A stretch of DNA of 64,000 bases from Parapedobacter defluvii. Lineage in GTDB: Bacteria; Bacteroidota; Bacteroidia; Sphingobacteriales; Sphingobacteriaceae. Shown here in pieces: positions 24,976 to 32,485 of the stretch; positions within the stretch are counted from its first letter, which is position 1, and each line of letters opens with the position of its first letter. The notes under the pieces are model-generated. The model was given only the letters and a program-made list of their open reading frames with translations. It ran no database searches and was not told where the DNA came from. Where the stretch lies: positions 124,677-188,676 of the forward strand of contig NZ_BMIK01000006.1 in assembly GCF_014642075.1 (NCBI RefSeq). The letters are read 5' to 3'. The position numbers and the translations under genes were made by a program.

Positions 24976-25731
24976 CTAAATCAGCAAAAATAAGGTTGAT
25001 ACGATTGTTAACGTAATCATGAGTATTTTGAAATGTCGCTCCGGTAGGATGTGGACAATCCGGATGCCAACAAAGCCGCCCACGAGAATAAAAGGGAGAG
25101 CAGTTAGGCTGAGCGTAAAGCCTGCCCAGGACACATTATCCCAAACAAAAATCTGAAGGGGTATTTTTAGGTAATTTAAGATCATGATAAACCACGCACC
25201 CGTTGCTACAAATGCAAATTTGGGAAGCCGCATGGCCAACAGATAGACGGTGAGGATAGGGCCGGCAGCATTGCCAATCATGGTGGAAAAACCGAGGACA
25301 AACCCGATTACCGGTGCAAACCAACGTGATGCTGTAACCTTGTTCAGCGATTCGGGACGATTCATTCCGGCCATTGTCACCACACCCAGCAGAACGCATC
25401 CACCCATTAGTATCTTAAAGCCCGATTCAGGAACCATATGTCCCAGTATAAGGGCAACAACCAATCCCATCAGTGCCCAGGGCATGGGCTTGATTACGAG
25501 ATCCCGATGGAATTTTTTCCGGTAATAGATGACAGCCAATAAGTCGGCCATACAAAGCATAGGTAGTACAATACCGGTCGAGTGTTTGGCGCCGAAAAGC
25601 AATGCGAAAACAGGTATGGTTGCCGTACCGATATTTTGGACGCCTGTTTTAGACATACCAATGAGCATCGCGCAGAAGAAGAAAAGAACCCACTCTCCGG
25701 GGCCATGCAGCAGGTTGGAAAAATCAGGCAT
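24976..25731 (-). CDS. TSUP (TauE/SafE) family anion exporter
   Basis: 251 residues with eight or so hydrophobic helices: WVLFFFCAMLIGMSKTGVQN, TATIPVFALLFGAKHSTGIVLPML, ALMGLVVALILGHM, FKILMGGCVLLGVVTMAG, APVIGFVLGFSTMIGNAAGPILTVYLLA and others. The first repeat motif GMSKTG and the second FSTMIGNAAGP mark the inverted pseudo-twofold repeats of the TauE/SafE family. These proteins move sulfite, sulfoacetate, sulfur compounds or organic acids. The 5' end is overlapped for eight bases by the stop of the HAD gene, so the two are coupled. Substrate unknown; no sulfur gene is adjacent. Confidence 0.88.
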   Translation of the reverse strand: MPDFSNLLHGPGEWVLFFFCAMLIGMSKTGVQNIGTATIPVFALLFGAKHSTGIVLPMLCMADLLAVIYYRKKFHRDLVIKPMPWALMGLVVALILGHMVPESGFKILMGGCVLLGVVTMAGMNRPESLNKVTASRWFAPVIGFVLGFSTMIGNAAGPILTVYLLAMRLPKFAFVATGAWFIMILNYLKIPLQIFVWDNVSWAGFTLSLTALPFILVGGFVGIRIVHILPERHFKILMITLTIVSTLFLLI

Positions 25732-26392
25732 GATGAATTGCCAGCATTTGCTTGATTTTTGCTACGTCAACCTGGTAATAATTCCGGACATAGTGTTGGC
25801 AGGGAGGTAGCTGTTCTTTTGTATGCGAGGTAAGCACACCGACCACCTTGGCTCCGGCATTGATGGCTGCAGATACGCCTGAAAAAGAATCTTCGAAAAT
25901 TACACAGTTCGCGGGCCGGGTGTCCAGATTTGCAGCTGATTTCAGGTAAATTTCCGGGTCAGGCTTATGGGCAGTTACGTCTTCACTAGCTAAGACGGAA
26001 TCCATCAACGGCCGTAAGGCGAGGCCATCAAGGATAAAATCCAGATTAGCGCGCGGCGCGGATGTGGCAACACCAATGTGGATCCCCTCGGATCTGAGTG
26101 CGGCGAGGAATTCCGGTAATCCAGCGATGGGCTCTAAATGGGAGCGGTAGATTTCACGAAACAAGGCCTCTTTCTCATCAGCCAGGCGTTTGACTTCTTC
26201 GTCGCTGAGCTCACGCTTGAAAAAATACCGCATGATGTAGTCGTTGTGTTTGCCATACATGTGGTCCTCGAATTCCTGATCGGTATAGGGAACGTTATAG
26301 TTGTCAAAAAACTGCCTGAATGCTTCGGAATGGTAAGGATTGGTGTGCGCGATGACACCATCCATGTCAAAAATGACCGCGTAGTTATCCAT
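25724..26392 (-). CDS. HAD-superfamily hydrolase, beta-phosphoglucomutase-like
   Basis: 222 residues. FDMDGVIAHTN holds the nucleophile Asp and the acid/base Asp two residues later; VATSAPR is motif II (Ser/Thr); a Lys in DVTAHKPDPE is motif III; and FEDSFSGVSAA motif IV. The DMDGVI pattern and the helical cap between residues 20 and 85 fit the beta-phosphoglucomutase/phosphatase subfamily. It may act on a sugar phosphate, or be a general phosphatase. The gene is coupled by overlap to the TSUP gene downstream and lies 30 bases behind the multicopper oxidase stop. Confidence 0.9.
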   Translation of the reverse strand: MDNYAVIFDMDGVIAHTNPYHSEAFRQFFDNYNVPYTDQEFEDHMYGKHNDYIMRYFFKRELSDEEVKRLADEKEALFREIYRSHLEPIAGLPEFLAALRSEGIHIGVATSAPRANLDFILDGLALRPLMDSVLASEDVTAHKPDPEIYLKSAANLDTRPANCVIFEDSFSGVSAAINAGAKVVGVLTSHTKEQLPPCQHYVRNYYQVDVAKIKQMLAIHHA

Positions 26393-26422
26393 GGCCCCAA
26401 ATGTAAGGCTTTTTGATACGAA

Positions 26423-28561
26423 TCAATACGTAAATGTTAATCCACCTCCCCAACCCATGTCGCTGTCGTAATGGCTAGATAACGCCAGGTATTTGGTGAG
26501 GATATATTTCGCACCCACGGTGTATTCGCCGTCGCTGTTGTAGAGTCCCCGCAGCCGCAGCCGTGTAGTGATGGGAATATCATCCCGCTCAATCTGCAGA
26601 CGAACGTATCCCTTGTGGTTCACACGCAGATCGGCCACGATGAACCAGGGGAGCGTGTATTGCAATCCGATGTTGAAAGCCGTGCGGTCATCTTTCGTAT
26701 TAACCTGTCCAAACCAGTTGCGGTCGGCATGTCCACCTTCACGGTAGCGCCATTCTCCTCCAACAAAGACCATTAGGAACTGGTTACGGTCGAGATACCT
26801 ACCGAAGCGGGTATCGACTTCGTAGCCACGGCGCTTGTTGGGGCCGAGGTGCCAATCCGTCTGCCAGGCCCAGCGTGTATTTTCCAGCACAACGTCGCCA
26901 TCACTCGCGTTGGTCTCGATACCGATTTCAGCACCTAGGTAAAATCGCCGGTCGTCGGCGTATACCTTACGCAGGCCTTTTTCCGGATCGGGAATCTGTG
27001 GATTGGGCGGCGAATGTTCATACGTGAAGATCCGGCCCATGCCGCTCATCATGTGATAGAGGATGTGGCAGTGGAAAAACCAGTCGCCGTATTCTTCCGA
27101 GGCGTTGAATTCCAACGTATCGGTTTCCATGGGCATGATATCCAATACGTTTTTCAATGGCGCATGGTCGCCCTGCCCGTTGATTACCCGGAAAAAGTGA
27201 CCATGCAGGTGCATCGGGTGGCGCATCATGGAATTGTTGGTGAGGATAATACGGATGTTTTCTCCCTTTTTGATCCGGATTTTATCGCTCTCGGACACCG
27301 TGCGGTTATTCAGGGTCCACACATAGCGGTTCATGTTGCCGGTCAGCTCAAAATGGAGTGTCCGGAAAGGCTTGTCTGGTAGTGTAGTGGGCTGGGGCGA
27401 CCGCAGCATGGCGTAATTGAGCGTCTTCGGACTGTTTCCTTCGGGATACATGACCACATTCATGTCCATCTGTTGCAGGCTCATGTTCATGCCCATATCT
27501 TTCATATTGCCACCCACGGTCATCATGCCGTTCATCATCTTCATCCCTTCAAAATAATCCAGTTTGCCGAGCGGTTGCTTCAGCTGTTTGACGCCATCGC
27601 CTAGCCACAGGGATACCTGGCCCATGCGGTCTTCAGAAGTCGCCGCCAACTCGTAAGCAGCTCCGTCTGCCGGGATGGTCACTTCTATATCGTAGGTTTC
27701 TGATACGCCTACAATAAGCCGGTCTACGGTTACCGGTTCTACGTCGGCGCCATCCGAAGCCACCACGGTAAGGGGTCCACCCGAATAGGTAAGCCAGAAA
27801 TATGTGGATGAACTGCCATTGATGATGCGTACCCGAACCTTATCGCCTTTGCGGTAGTGTTGACGTTGTTCTTCCGCATGGCCATTCACAAAGAAGCGTT
27901 CATAATAGACATCGCTCACGTCCATGGCATGCATCCGTTTCCACTCATTTACGAATTTGGTGCCCAAATGTCCGGACATCAATCCTTCGCCATAGCTTTG
28001 GGCAGCGCCTTTCCGGATGCCGTACCAGTCGGTCGCCCGGTGCAGCGACCGCTCGATCTGGTGGGGATTTTCGTCGCTCCAATCGCTCAGCAGCATGACC
28101 TCCTCATTTACCGGGCGCTCATTTCTTTTATGGATGATGAACGCGCCGTATAGGCCGATCTGCTCCTGCAGCATGGTATGTGAATGATACCAGTACGTGC
28201 CACTTTGCCGGATGGGAAACCGGTATACGTGGGTACTCATACCTTTGATCGGGGCCGTGGTCAGGTAAGGAACCCCGTCCTGTTCGTTGGGTAAAAGAAT
28301 GCCATGCCAGTGGATGGATGTCTCGTGATGCATGTGGTTGTGCACGTGGATTTCCGCGGTGTCACCTTCGGTGAAATGAAGGGTAGGAGCGGGCAGCTGC
28401 CCATTGATGGCGATGGCCTTCCGGGTTTTCCCGGTGTAGTTAACCACCGTATCGGTGACGTCGAGATCGTAACGGACCGTCTGCTGTGCGGTAGCCACCG
28501 ACATACTGGCCGTCAACAACAAGACCAATAATACCCTATGTATGTTATGGATGCCCCTCAT
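26423..28561 (-). CDS. Multicopper oxidase fused to a CopB-like outer-membrane barrel
   Basis: 712 residues with a signal peptide (VLLVLLLTASMSVATA). Residues about 30-530 are a CopA-type multicopper oxidase with all four copper motifs: SIHWHG (82-87), TYWYHSH, HPMHLHGHFF and FFHCHILYHMMSGM (type 1 copper). A Met-rich loop (MKMMNGMM ... MGMNMSLQQMDMN) lies at about 335-370. The C-terminal about 180 residues (DRRFYLGAEIGIETN ... LSSHYDSDMGWGGGLTFTY) show amphipathic strands ending in an aromatic residue, as in CopB-type outer-membrane copper proteins. Periplasmic/outer-membrane copper(I) oxidation and tolerance is the likely role. It overlaps the DUF3347 gene by four bases. Confidence 0.88.
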   Translation of the reverse strand: MRGIHNIHRVLLVLLLTASMSVATAQQTVRYDLDVTDTVVNYTGKTRKAIAINGQLPAPTLHFTEGDTAEIHVHNHMHHETSIHWHGILLPNEQDGVPYLTTAPIKGMSTHVYRFPIRQSGTYWYHSHTMLQEQIGLYGAFIIHKRNERPVNEEVMLLSDWSDENPHQIERSLHRATDWYGIRKGAAQSYGEGLMSGHLGTKFVNEWKRMHAMDVSDVYYERFFVNGHAEEQRQHYRKGDKVRVRIINGSSSTYFWLTYSGGPLTVVASDGADVEPVTVDRLIVGVSETYDIEVTIPADGAAYELAATSEDRMGQVSLWLGDGVKQLKQPLGKLDYFEGMKMMNGMMTVGGNMKDMGMNMSLQQMDMNVVMYPEGNSPKTLNYAMLRSPQPTTLPDKPFRTLHFELTGNMNRYVWTLNNRTVSESDKIRIKKGENIRIILTNNSMMRHPMHLHGHFFRVINGQGDHAPLKNVLDIMPMETDTLEFNASEEYGDWFFHCHILYHMMSGMGRIFTYEHSPPNPQIPDPEKGLRKVYADDRRFYLGAEIGIETNASDGDVVLENTRWAWQTDWHLGPNKRRGYEVDTRFGRYLDRNQFLMVFVGGEWRYREGGHADRNWFGQVNTKDDRTAFNIGLQYTLPWFIVADLRVNHKGYVRLQIERDDIPITTRLRLRGLYNSDGEYTVGAKYILTKYLALSSHYDSDMGWGGGLTFTY

Positions 28562-29406
28562 TCGTGTGAATGTGTTTCAGCATCCTTTCCACCCAGTGTT
28601 TCAACGACATTGCCACAGGTTAGCATCTGGTCTCCGTAATAAGGATTCCGGATGGCTTTCTCGTTGCTCAGCCAGTTGGCACCTTTTCCTTTGTTATACA
28701 TCGGGCAGTGCTGATAATAAACCAAAGACGAAGGCGAATTCGTTTTCGTGAAGCGATACAGGCTTTCAGACAGCGCGGCAAATCGGATCCGCTGGTCTTC
28801 GAGGGTTTTGGCCTTGGCTACCGCGGCTGCATGGGTGGCCGCCTCTTTGGCTTCCGGTGCCGATAGCCCTTCCAGCTGCTTGGACAGATCCGCTGCAACG
28901 GCAGACACATTTTTCGCATTGCCAGCTACAAGGGCGTCTTTCAATTTGAAGTAGGAGGGAAGCACACCGTCTACAGGTGAATGGTGACCGGTGGTCGGTG
29001 ATGGGTGATCGGCATGGGGTATGCCGTGTTCAACGCGTGCCGGGTCATTGTTCGTTGTTAGCGCGGTAGCCTGTGGAGCACGTTCATATTGGCAACAGTT
29101 TTTTAATGCAGCATAAGCTTCGGCAGGAGCCAGGTAATGTTCGTTGTCGTAACCAGCATAGGCTACCCGTTTCAGTACCACATCGGCAGTTGTTGCTGCG
29201 GAATCGTAGGTAAGCTCCGCAAAATGGGTATCTGCATTCCAGGATAGGACACTTTCACCCTTCCTGGTGCCGGCAGCTTCGATGGTTTGCTTGCACATAC
29301 CGCAATTGCCTGCGATACGGAAGGTTTCTGTCTTCGCATTCGGGAGCTGTGCGGGTGCCATATTCCCTATGTGGAGTAACATCGATAATAACAAAGTAAT
29401 CTTCAT
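28558..29406 (-). CDS. Periplasmic copper-binding HMA/DUF3347 protein
   Basis: 282 residues. A signal peptide (LLLSMLLHIGNMAPAQ) is followed by an HMA-like domain (about 28-95) with GNCGMC, a copper CxxC motif. A His-rich linker (HGIPHADHPSPTTGHHSPVD) leads to a DUF3347 domain (about 145-265), with FAALSESLYRF and YYQHCPMYNKGKGANWLSN, including a conserved CPM that could bind copper. DUF3347 is found in CusB-like and copper-storage proteins. It is the gene before the multicopper oxidase, coupled by ATGA overlap, so it probably carries copper to it. Confidence 0.85.
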   Translation of the reverse strand: MKITLLLSMLLHIGNMAPAQLPNAKTETFRIAGNCGMCKQTIEAAGTRKGESVLSWNADTHFAELTYDSAATTADVVLKRVAYAGYDNEHYLAPAEAYAALKNCCQYERAPQATALTTNNDPARVEHGIPHADHPSPTTGHHSPVDGVLPSYFKLKDALVAGNAKNVSAVAADLSKQLEGLSAPEAKEAATHAAAVAKAKTLEDQRIRFAALSESLYRFTKTNSPSSLVYYQHCPMYNKGKGANWLSNEKAIRNPYYGDQMLTCGNVVETLGGKDAETHSHE

Positions 29407-29425
29407 GACAAGTTAGTTTTGATTG

Positions 29426-29495
29426 AACACGGATGACGCGGATTGAACGGATTTTTCCGCTGATTTAGGTGTTGTTTTTCTGCGTCGTCCGTGTT
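29426..29495. repeat. Imperfect long inverted repeat
   Basis: AACACGGATGACGC (29426-29439) and GCGTCGTCCGTGTT (29482-29495) pair at 13 of 14 positions around a 42-base centre. It lies between the HMA chaperone gene and the DUF3347 gene. It could be an RNA hairpin in the shared transcript or a Bacteroidetes-type intergenic repeat. Confidence 0.6.
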
Positions 29496-29504
29496 TTATT
29501 ACAT

Positions 29505-29723
29505 TTATTGTACTACAGATTCTGCTTTGAACCCGGCCTTGCTGACCGCCGCAACAACCGTATCCGCATCGGCAGCATTGGCATTTACCGTCAGGATTTT
29601 ATCCGGATTGTTAATATCTACCTGCCAATTTCCTTCGCCAACAGACTGGTTGAGAGAAGGTGTTACGGCCGCCAGGCAGCCACCGCAGTTAATCGTTGTT
29701 TTGAATTTAAGTGTAGTTTCCAT
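29505..29723 (-). CDS. Small HMA-domain metallochaperone
   Basis: 72 residues from the ATG at 29723; the longer frame to 29786 would read Lys/Thr-rich sequence from the tandem-repeat border and is unlikely. The fold is a single heavy-metal-associated domain: TLKFKTTINCGGCLAAVTPSL, where the CxxC (INCGGC) binds Cu(I), and the closing strand TVVAAVSKAGFKAE. No signal peptide, so it works in the cytoplasm, handing copper to CopA just upstream. Regulation is unknown. Confidence 0.87.
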   Translation of the reverse strand: METTLKFKTTINCGGCLAAVTPSLNQSVGEGNWQVDINNPDKILTVNANAADADTVVAAVSKAGFKAESVVQ

Positions 29724-29783
29724 ATTGTTTTTTAAATGTGTTTTTGTTTGCTGTGTTTTTGTTTTTTCCCTAACCATCATTAT

Positions 29784-29874
29784 CAATTATCAATTATCAA
29801 TTATCAATTATCAATTAACAATTAACAATTAACAATTAACAATTATCAATTATCAATTATCAATTATCAATTAA
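29784..29874. repeat. Heptanucleotide tandem repeat, 13 copies
   Basis: Unit CAATTAT/CAATTAA, exactly 13 copies in 91 bases, arranged as four CAATTAT, four CAATTAA, four CAATTAT and one CAATTAA. It lies between the chaperone and CopA and reaches into the last codons of copA. Confidence 0.97.
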
Positions 29875-32289
29875 CCGAAGCCGCAGACTATTGCTCACCA
29901 CACTCACGCTGCTGAGTGCCATGGCGGCACCGGCAATCATCGGGTCCAACAGGAATCCGTTGATGGGATATAACAGTCCGGCTGCAATCGGAATACCGAT
30001 GATATTATAGATAAACGCCCAAAAAAGATTTTGTTTGATGGCAGCCACCGTTTTCCTCGAAAGCTGGATGGCAGTGGGAATTCGCGTAAGGTCGCTTGAG
30101 ATGATCGTCATCTTAGCAACATCCATGGCGATATCGCTGCCTTTGCCCATCGCAATACCCACATCGGCCTGGGCAAGGGCATTGCTGTCATTGATACCGT
30201 CGCCCACCATGCCCACGACATGCCCCTTTGCTTGCAACTCCTTCACGAAATCTGCTTTTTCGGCGGGTAGTACGTTCGCCCTGTAGTGATTGATTCCGGT
30301 TTGTTCGGCAACCGCCTGCGCCGTCTGCTCGTTGTCGCCGGTTAGCATATAGACGTCTACGCCGGCCGACTGCAATTTGCTGATTGCCTCTACCGACGTA
30401 GGTTTTATCTTATCGGCAATGGCAACGGCTGCCAGCAACGTAGATTCGTCCGCAAAATGGATGACGGTATGGGCAAGTTCCAATTGGTCATCGATCCACT
30501 GCCGTGCGTGCTCATTTACTGCAATGCCATGGTCTTTCAATAGCACGGCATTGCCAATCAGGTAATTCTTCGAGCCGTAGGTGCCCTGTATACCCTGTCC
30601 GGTGATGTTTTCTACCGTTATGCCTTGAAGGAAAGCGGCCTGGTCGGCAAGTGTCTTCACCACCGCATCGGCCAATGGATGCTCAGACGATTTCTCAATG
30701 CTATATAGGAGGTTGCGCAGTTCGCCGGTTTCGGGTACAAACCAATGCAGGGCTACGACATCTGGTTTGCCTTCCGTAATGGTACCCGTTTTATCAAGCA
30801 CGATGGCATCCAGCTTCTTTGCAAGTTCCAGGCTCTCGGCGTCTTTGATCAGGATGCCCTGTTCGGCGCCTTTGCCCACGCCCACCATGATGGCGGTAGG
30901 GGTGGCTAGCCCGAGCGCACAGGGGCAGGCGATAACGAGCACTGTAACCAATGCCAACAAGCCGTGCGTAAATCCTTCCTGCCCGTCGAAAACGATCCAC
31001 AGTCCGAAACTGAGAATGGCGATACCGATCACGATCGGCACAAAAATTCCGGCTATCCGGTCGACCAGCTTCTGTACCGGGGCCTTACTGCCCTGGGCGT
31101 CCTGCACCATTTTAATGATCTGACCCAATAAGGTGGCTCCGCCTACTTTTTCCGCTTTAAACTGGAAGCTCCCTTTCTGATTGATGGTGCCGGCAAAGAC
31201 CGCAGCTCCCGGCTGCTTGGCTACGGGTACCGGTTCACCGCTGATCATACTTTCATCCACGTAGGAGTTGCCGGAGACTACAGTACCATCAACCGCGACT
31301 TTTTCGCCGGGCTTTACCAAGAGTATGTCACCCACAGTAACTTTAGCAATAGGGATTTCCTGTTGATGGCCGCCTCCATGCACCACGGTTACAGTCTTCG
31401 GCTGTAGACCCATCAATTTTTTGATGGCTGACGAAGTATTTCCTTTTGCCCGCTCCTCCAGCAATTTACCCAGTAAGATGAAGGCGATGACCACAGCGGC
31501 CGATTCAAAATATACGTGTGCATGCAATCCACGGCTATGCCAGAACCCGGGGAAGAGCACGTTGAACACGCTGAACAGGTATGCAACGCCGGTGCTCAGG
31601 GCTACTAAGGTATCCATGTTGGCTGAGCGGTGTTTAGCCTGCTTGTATGCGCCGACGTAAAATTGCCGACCGAATACGAATACGACGGGTGTAGCCAGCA
31701 ACCACATACTATAGTTGGCCCATCCCTGGTTCATCAGTGCCGGGGTCATTCCGATGATGACCAACGGTATGGATAGCAGGATGGCACCGATCGTACGTTT
31801 TTGCAACGACTTGAAGTGAGACTGTTGCAATGCCTCCAGCGACTCAGCGGCTTCTGCCGAGTCGTCAACCATCAGGTCATATCCGATGGATTGAACGGCT
31901 GCCCTCAATTGCTGGGCATCCGTGATGCCTGGTACGTATTCCACCTGCGCAGTGGCATTGGCATAGTTGACCGTTGCAGAAAGCACGCCGGGCTGAGCCG
32001 TGAGGATGGTTTCCGTGCTGTTGGCGCAGGAAGCGCAGGAAAGATTTAGCACCGGAAAAGATTGTTTTACGGTGGAAACGCCATAACCCAGATCACGGAT
32101 TTTTTCTACGGCCCGGGGTATGGCATCAATCGCATTGCCGGATGTAATTACAGCACGGCGATTGTTCAGTTCGACGTGATGGTTGCTGATTTCCGGTATC
32201 TCTGCCAATCCCTTATCTACAATCATTGCACAGTGCTCGCTGTCGACGTTTTCAAGTGGCAAGTATATCGTATTGTTTGTGTGTCCCAT
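29860..32289 (-). CDS. copA: Copper-exporting P1B-type ATPase CopA
   Basis: 809 residues. Two HMA-like domains: the first (1-75) is degenerate, with SEHCAM in place of CxxC; the second (about 78-150) has SCASC (Cys85, Cys88). Core motifs: VDESMISGEPVPV in the actuator, IACPCALGLATPTA with the copper CPC, DKTGTITEG with the phosphorylated Asp, SSEHPLADA with the nucleotide-binding HP, and GDGINDSNALAQADVG. The invariant MxxSS in helix eight (GAAMALSSVSVVSN) supports copper(I) export. The C-terminal codons and stop come from the heptanucleotide array, so the last residues (LIDN) depend on repeat copy number. Confidence 0.96.
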   Translation of the reverse strand: MGHTNNTIYLPLENVDSEHCAMIVDKGLAEIPEISNHHVELNNRRAVITSGNAIDAIPRAVEKIRDLGYGVSTVKQSFPVLNLSCASCANSTETILTAQPGVLSATVNYANATAQVEYVPGITDAQQLRAAVQSIGYDLMVDDSAEAAESLEALQQSHFKSLQKRTIGAILLSIPLVIIGMTPALMNQGWANYSMWLLATPVVFVFGRQFYVGAYKQAKHRSANMDTLVALSTGVAYLFSVFNVLFPGFWHSRGLHAHVYFESAAVVIAFILLGKLLEERAKGNTSSAIKKLMGLQPKTVTVVHGGGHQQEIPIAKVTVGDILLVKPGEKVAVDGTVVSGNSYVDESMISGEPVPVAKQPGAAVFAGTINQKGSFQFKAEKVGGATLLGQIIKMVQDAQGSKAPVQKLVDRIAGIFVPIVIGIAILSFGLWIVFDGQEGFTHGLLALVTVLVIACPCALGLATPTAIMVGVGKGAEQGILIKDAESLELAKKLDAIVLDKTGTITEGKPDVVALHWFVPETGELRNLLYSIEKSSEHPLADAVVKTLADQAAFLQGITVENITGQGIQGTYGSKNYLIGNAVLLKDHGIAVNEHARQWIDDQLELAHTVIHFADESTLLAAVAIADKIKPTSVEAISKLQSAGVDVYMLTGDNEQTAQAVAEQTGINHYRANVLPAEKADFVKELQAKGHVVGMVGDGINDSNALAQADVGIAMGKGSDIAMDVAKMTIISSDLTRIPTAIQLSRKTVAAIKQNLFWAFIYNIIGIPIAAGLLYPINGFLLDPMIAGAAMALSSVSVVSNSLRLRLIDN

Positions 32290-32421
32290 AACTTTTTCTG
32301 ATTGAACACTACAAATGTCGGTGTTAACTTACCGGAAGTTTTATGGAATGATGGGAAATGTTTATGGTTTAATGGATAAATTTATCGGATGTACCGTGTG
32401 CCGGAAAGTGCAAAAAAATAC

Positions 32422-32429
32422 TATTTTTG
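32422..32429 (+). promoter_or_regulatory. -7 box upstream of the M16 protease gene
   Basis: TATTTTTG fits TAnnTTTG; GTG (32398-32400) at 21 bases is a poor -33. The leader would be about 50 bases. Confidence 0.4.
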
Positions 32430-32485
32430 AGCCGTAACCATATGTTCAGAATCAAGTTAATACCTTTTGAATTAAATAATATCGT

